Part shown: piece by piece, positions 58,651 through 64,000 of the stretch
How the letters are laid out: each line of letters begins with the position of its first letter
How positions within the stretch are numbered: position 1 is the stretch's first letter
Source of the DNA: Sipunculus nudus
Lineage: Eukaryota > Annelida > Sipuncula > Golfingiida > Sipunculidae
Direction: 5' to 3'
DNA length: 64,000 nt
NCBI GenBank assembly: GCA_026874595.1
Contig: CM049306.1
Span: forward strand, 73,159,642-73,223,641
Notes under the pieces: model-generated
What the model saw: the letters and a program-made list of their open reading frames with translations, nothing else
Databases searched by the model: none
Told to the model about the DNA's origin: nothing
Program-made: the position numbers and the translations under genes

Positions 58651-59150
58651 ACGTTTGAATTTTAATTGCTCCCTCTGCATTCTCGCATCATCGACCGATT
58701 CGATTCTGACAGTATGACTGTGTTAGTGTAGCCATGTGTCTGGTGTCTGCAGAACTGAAACCAGCCAGCAAGGTGAGCATGCAGCCTTTGTTGTTACGTT
58801 TTGTTTGAATTACAGCTCACCGACCGGGCATCCTATATGCCCAAGGCCCTAAGTAAACCATGTCTGCGGCAATTCTCTCTGAGCCTGTGGCCTGTTCATA
58901 CGGTTACCGGGGCGATGAGCTGTCACTCAAAACGAAATGAACATGATTGGCTCCGTGTATTCCTCGTTTGGCCGTGTCTTCCAGCACAAGGTCTCATCTG
59001 ATTGGACAAAAATACAGTGCTCCCTCTGGTGTAGCAATTCAGGATACAAGGTCATAACAAACAGCGCTTACCATATAGGAAGAAGACCTATAGTTAAAGC
59101 GCTGTGTAAAGAGCGTAATGTAATTACAGCTAAGAAACTGACATGATTGT
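58651..59150. other. Unassigned segment with higher GC/CpG
   Basis: Not similar to any other part of the window. GCTCCCTCTG occurs near both ends (about 58668 and 59020) in the same orientation. The two ORFs are short and lack motifs. It could be a fragment of a DNA transposon or a low-copy host segment. Confidence 0.4.
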
Positions 59151-59159
59151 TGTCATTTT

Positions 59160-59706
59160 ATAGTAAAAAAAATAGAAAAATATTCGTTAAAATAACAAGA
59201 AATACAGGTGGCGCCACCACTTTTCAGGAACTGACAAAACTAGTCATGGTCAATATTTAAGACAAGATTCATGACAATCCATGCATTAATTATAAAGATA
59301 TTAGAGGTTGTGTATTAAATTTGTGATTATTCTGGGGGGTACTGCTTGACAACACAAGCTAATACAATAAGAGCCTCCAAAATATTCAATAACTAGCCTA
59401 ATTTTAGAGCTTTTACTTTCAAATTTGAGATTTTGAGATATTGGAGGTTTTGTATTTTATTTTTGATTATTCGGGGGGGTAATTTCAAGCCCCATAGCTC
59501 AGAGGATATAGGTCACATTGACCTAATTTCAGGTTTCCAAGGGGATTTTTTATTGACCTCCTTGGATGTCCACTTAGAAGTTTCTAGGACCAGCACTTAC
59601 GATTTGTGCCCTGCTAACGGACGGCCTGACGACCAACAGCTGGACAGATGACGGACATAGCGCCATTCCTATACCTCAGTTGACTTACAGTCTGCTGAGC
59701 TAAAAA
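59160..59706 (-). mobile_element. F-type fragment with class-1 left terminus
   Basis: Core units (GGTGGCGCCACC near 59208, 'ATTCTGGGGGGTACT') precede a GGAC-type tract. The reversed hairpin TTGACTTACAGTCTGCTGAG-CTAAAAA ends at about 59706. Confidence 0.7.
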
Positions 59707-60300
59707 TGCAAATGGCACTACCTATTTTTGAAAACTATTAACTCTAGTAATGGATAATATTGAAGCCAAAATTCAGAGCAATCCATGCATAAATTGTCAA
59801 GATATTGGAGGATTTGTATCAAATTTTTAATTATTCTGGGGGTAATTATGAGCCCCACTGCTCGGCAGATATAGGTCACAGTGACCTACTTTCAGGGTAC
59901 CAAGGAGATTTTTCTATGGACCTCTCTAGACTTTCAGTTACAGGTTTCTAGGTCCAATGTTGACAAAACGCGCCAGTCAAACTGATGGACAGACAGACAG
60001 ATGGACGGAGAGACAGGAACCAAGGAACACTCCATGATGAATATGCATGCAAAGAATCATGGTGGTCAATGCAATAGTTGTTCAGATACTGGAGCTTTTG
60101 TATAAAATTTTTAATTATTCTGGGGGGTATTTCTGAGCCCCATAGCTCAGAGGATATGGTTAACAGAGACCTAATTTCATGTTTCCATGGAGATTTTTCA
60201 TGTATCTCCCTGAATTTCAAGTTACAAGTTTCTTAGTCCAAAGGTTTCACAGTGCCCTGGTAACAGGTGATCACATCTTAGAAGGTGTCAAAAATAAAGA
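59707..60300 (-). repeat. F-type core units without termini
   Basis: Two further ~320-bp units ('GGAGATTTTTC', 'CTAGGTCCAATG', 'ATTCTGGGGGTAATTATGAG'). No terminal hairpin is seen here. Confidence 0.6.
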
Positions 60301-63300
60301 AACAAGTGACCCATGGGTCATGTCGCTCAGCTGACAGGGAAGAGATTCGCTAAAGGAAATTTTATCATCAGAATGGTAGTATATACCCATTCAACTGAAG
60401 CATCAAACAGATTAACCAACAGGCCAAGATTTAGTCTTTATTTATATATCTCAAAAATAGAGAAAAAATGTGTAAACTTTAAAAACTAGAATACGGGTAG
60501 CCGACAAGTGACCACATGTATCCGCCAAAATCAGAGTGGAACGGTTGAAGTGAGGCATGGATTGAGTGGCAAGGGGAAATAGAGTGAGGTATGTTGTATA
60601 TTAGCATGGATGTCTGCAGCCTAAATGTGTATGTAGGTTGTGCCACCTACCACAAATCCAGAAAGATGTCCAAGTTGTATACATATGCAAAATTTTAGGC
60701 AGAAAAGTCAAACCACTACATATGTATGAGTGATTTTAGCCAACGGCAGACAAACAGACAGACACTGTGCAAAAATGGTTACAGGTGGCCCCTCCAGTTG
60801 ACCTATGTGAGATCTATACACATGAAAAATTTTGGCCCAATCGTTCAAACGGTTCCCGAGATATGAGCTCGGATGTCTGCCGTGTAAACTAGAATGTAGG
60901 TGGCGCCAACTGTCATAAAATCAAGAAAGCTATCCAGGATGTATAAAACTGCAAAATTTTAGGCAGATATGTCAAACCACTGCCGAGATATGAGTGACAT
61001 TATCCCACGGCAGAAAACAGACAGACGCTGTGCAAAAATGGTTGCAGGTGGCGCCACCAGTTTTGCGTATGATAAAGAGCTATGTGATATCTATACACAT
61101 GCAAAATTTTGGCCCAATCGGTCAAACAGTTCCTGAGATATGAGCTTGGATGTGATCAGCTTGAACGTGAATGTAGGTGGTGCCATCTGTCATAAAATCA
61201 AGAAAGCTATCCTGGATGTATATGCATGCCGAATTTCAGGTGAATTAGTCAATTCACTGCAGAGATATAAGTGATTTTAACCCAAGGCAGATGAACAGAT
61301 GGACACTGTGCAAACATGGTTACAGGTGGCGCCACCATTTTTGTGTATGTTATAAAGCAATCCAAGGGCTACATTTGTATAAATTTTATTTCCTGATAGG
61401 TCAATCGGTTCCCGAGATATGAGGGTTTATGTGTGGAAACAGATGCACAAATGGACGCTGGATAGAGGGGAAAGGTCAGAGATCAACAAAAATTGGTTAG
61501 GCACTAGTTCACATGTGACTAGATAATTGGTGTAAGTTTCGGAAAAATCGGTCCATTTTTCTCAGAGGAGCTCTCTGGAAACAAACGTGGCGGCGGCGGA
61601 GGAACCCGGTAAAAAACATAGTATCTGCAAAACTTTGTTTTGGAGGATACAAAAAAACAGGTGGCTCCACCAGTCTGCAGAAACTAATAAAAACACTTAA
61701 TGGTCAATATCCATGCAAAGAATCATGGTGATCTCCGCATTAGTTGTTCAGATACTTTAGATTTTGTATCGAATTGTCCATTATTCTGAGGGATACTTCA
61801 GAGTCCTATAGCTTGAAGGATATGGGTAACAGAGACCTAATTTCAAGTTTTCACAGGCACTCTTCATGGGCCTCCTTGCATGACAAGAATGAAGTTTCTA
61901 GGTCCAGTTGTTGCAATTTGTACCCTGTTGACAGATAACCACATCTTTAAAGGTCTCAAAAAAAGAGAAAAAAAATTCGTAAAAATTTGAAAAAAATAGA
62001 GTTGGCGCACCCAGTCTGCAGAAAGTGATGGAACAGCTCATGATCAATATGTATGCCGAAAATCATGACCATCTGTGTTGTAGTTATTGAGATATTGAAG
62101 ATTTTGGAAATTTTTGACTACTCTGGGGGGTACTTTGGGGCCCCATAGCTCAAAGGATATGTGTAACAGAGACCTAATTTTCTGGTTTCCATGGAAACTT
62201 TTCATAGGTCTCTCAGTGTATTGAGAATGAAGATTCTAGGTCCAGTCGATACGATTTGTGCCTTGCTAACAGATGACAGCATCCTTAAAGGTCTCAAAAA
62301 TAGAGGAAAAAATCGTAAAAAAAAAACCAAACAAATACAGGTTGTGCCACCAGTCTGCAAGAACTGATGAAACACCTCTTGATCAATATGTATCCCAAAA
62401 ATCATGACCATCAATGATGTAGTTATTGAGATATTGAAGTTTTTGTATGAAATTTTTGACTACTCTGGGGGGTACTTTAGGGCCCCATATCACGATGGAT
62501 ATGGGTAACAGAGACCTAATTTCTGGTTTCCATGGAGACTTTTCATAGGTCTCTCTGAATGTCAAGAATGAAGATTCTAGGTGCAGTTGTTACGATTTGT
62601 GCCAAGCTAACAGATGACAGCATCCTTAAAGGTCTCAAAAATAGAGAAAAAAATTCATAAAAAATCCAACGATACAGGTGGCGCCACCAGTCTGCAGGAA
62701 GTGATGACACATCTCATGATCAATAGTTATGCCACAAATCAAGACCATCAGTCAAGTAGTTAATGAGATACTGAAGTTTTTGTATGAAATTTTTTACTTT
62801 TCTGGGGGGTACTTTGGGGCCCCATAGCTCAAAGAATATGGGTAACAGAGACCTAATTTCTGGTTTCCATGGAGACTTTCCATAGGTCTCTCAGTGTGTC
62901 GAGAATGAAGATTCTAGGTCCAGTCGTTACGATTTGTGCCTTGTTAACAGATGTTCACATTTTTAAAGGTATCAAAAATAGAGAAAAAAATTCGTAAAAA
63001 AATCGAAAAATACAGGTGGCGCCACCAGTCCTCAGGAACTGATGGAACATCTCATGATCAATATGTATGCCAAAAATCATGACCATCAGTCAAGTAGTGA
63101 ATGAGATATTGAAGTTTTTGTATGAAATTTTTTACTTTTCTGGGGGGGTACTTTGGGGCCCCATAGCTCGAAGATATGGGTAACAGAGACCTAATTTCTG
63201 GTTTCCAAGGAGATTCTCATTGACCTCTCAGAATGTAAAGTTACAAGATTCTAAGTCCAGCGGTTACGATTTGTGCCAGGTTAACGGACAGACGGACGGA

Positions 63301-63382
63301 CAGACAGACGGACGGACAGACGGATGACGGACAAAGAGTGATCGCTATAGCTCAGCATGACTGAAAGTCAGCTGAGCTAAAA
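60301..63382 (-). mobile_element. F-type element, class-1 termini, split by a C element
   Basis: The reversed right end AACAAGTGACCCATGGGTCA-TGTCGCTCAGCTGAC is at 60301. The reversed left end at 63290-63382 has a GGAC/GACA tract and the hairpin ending GTCAGCTGAGCTAAAAA. The core is about five ~310-bp units with 'CAGGTGGCGCCACCAGTC', 'TGGGGGGTACTTTGGGGCCC' and 'GAGACCTAATTTCTGGTTTCC'. The C element at 60486-61650 breaks one unit, which resumes exactly. The termini match B elements but the core does not. Confidence 0.78.
60486..61650 (-). mobile_element. C-type Helitron-like element, uninterrupted reference copy
   Basis: CTAG at 60486-60489 and hairpin GTATCTGCAAAACTTTGTTT-TGGAGGATAC at 61621-61650, next to a GGCGGCGGCGG tract. 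The core has about three ~280-bp units with GGTGGCGCCACC. It provides the unsplit template for the copy at 4322-8411. Confidence 0.82.
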
Positions 63383-64000
63383 AATGCATAAAAATTCGAA
63401 AAACTAGATGTGTCGGAACGACACGAATGCCCCCCGCCTTGGGCAAATTAGAAACATTTGTAAAATTTGGAAAATTTTTTAAGTTCAGGAGGTGTCGTAT
63501 GGTCAAAAGTAGGTCAACAAGGGCAAAATGCAAACTCGATCTGTAACGGGTCATTATCAAGCAACACACCAAAAATCATGCCAGTATATGCAGGCATTGT
63601 GAAAAAAAGTCCATACATGTGCATTTTCCATAAAAATTTCTGTCTTTCATGAAATTTTCTATGTTTAGGATCCGTAAAACAATCAAAAGTAGGTCAACCA
63701 GGATGAAACGCAAACTCTATCTGTAACTGTCATTATCTGCCATCACAAAAAAAATCAGTGTGGTATCTGCAGGCATTGAGGAAAAAAAGTCAGTACATAT
63801 GCATTTGTTATGAAAATTTATATTTTTCATGAAACTTTCTATGTTCAGGAGCAGTCAAATGGTCAAAAGTAGGTCAACTGAGACAAAACAAGAACTGGAT
63901 CTGTAACTGGTCATTATCTGCCTACACACCAAAAATCAGGCCCATATCTGCAGGCACTGCGAAAAAAAGTCCATACATGTGCACCTTTTTATGAAATTTT
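63383..64000. repeat. Tandem ~180-bp units running off the window end
   Basis: Phrases 'TCAAAAGTAGGTCAAC', 'GATCTGTAAC(GG)GTCATTATC' and 'AAAAAAGTCCATACATGTGC' recur three times at about 180-bp spacing (near 63500, 63686 and 63864). The segment starts with an ACTAGATGTGTCGGAACGAC motif at 63403, containing CTAG, so it may be another class-2 element in reverse orientation. It is incomplete. Confidence 0.65.

Noticed and set aside
58801-59146. Exon candidates in the GC-richer segment
   Set aside because: No bounding splice sites consistent with either host gene, and no motif.

Overview
This is a eukaryotic, AT-rich window, most likely from a bivalve or related mollusc. The organism call is an inference. 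It rests on dense non-autonomous elements that look like molluscan 'pearl'/Helentron repeats: tandem-repeat cores, terminal hairpins and a (GTCC)n tetranucleotide tract. Spliceosomal exons are small and sit in TE-filled introns. No bacterial genes, tRNAs, rRNAs or CRISPR arrays were seen.

Two host genes converge on about 33.4-33.9 kb. (1) Plus strand, 1,034-31,716: the last five coding exons of a Tudor-domain protein (TDRD/TDRKH class), with all splice sites and phases consistent and a stop at 31,716. Its last intron is 21.4 kb, of which only about 0.7-0.8 kb looks like original intron. (2) Minus strand, 55,303 down to 37,538: the last four coding exons of an unrecognised single-pass membrane protein, with a short cytoplasmic tail and a probable long 3' UTR reaching about 33.9 kb.

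Most of the rest is mobile DNA, much of it nested so that the order of insertion can be read. In intron 4 an E-type Helitron-like element (10,171-28,012) was entered by a B-type element (10,821-12,735) and by a minus-strand LINE (12,918-27,883). The LINE was then entered by a TIR element with a 5-bp duplication (13,063-15,017), a truncated C-type element (24,752-26,163) and a B element. That B element holds a second B, which holds a third (16,651-23,770 > 17,178-21,710 > 17,909-20,538). Intron 2 holds a C element (4,322-8,411) split by a B element. In the introns of the membrane-protein gene, a reverse B element (46,051-51,284) is split by a Helitron with a hairpin plus CTAG 3' end (D, 47,512-50,107), and an F element (60,301-63,382) is split by a C element.

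The most unusual theme is modularity. Two classes of termini recur. One is the AGCTCAGCTG hairpin plus (GTCC)n at one end and CAGCTGAGC...GGTCCCTTG at the other. The second is CTAG at one end and a GTATCC...GGATAC hairpin, or the E-type hairpin, at the other. They flank several different tandem cores, and similar cores appear inside different termini. A 12-bp palindrome, GGTGGCGCCACC, recurs in four of the cores.
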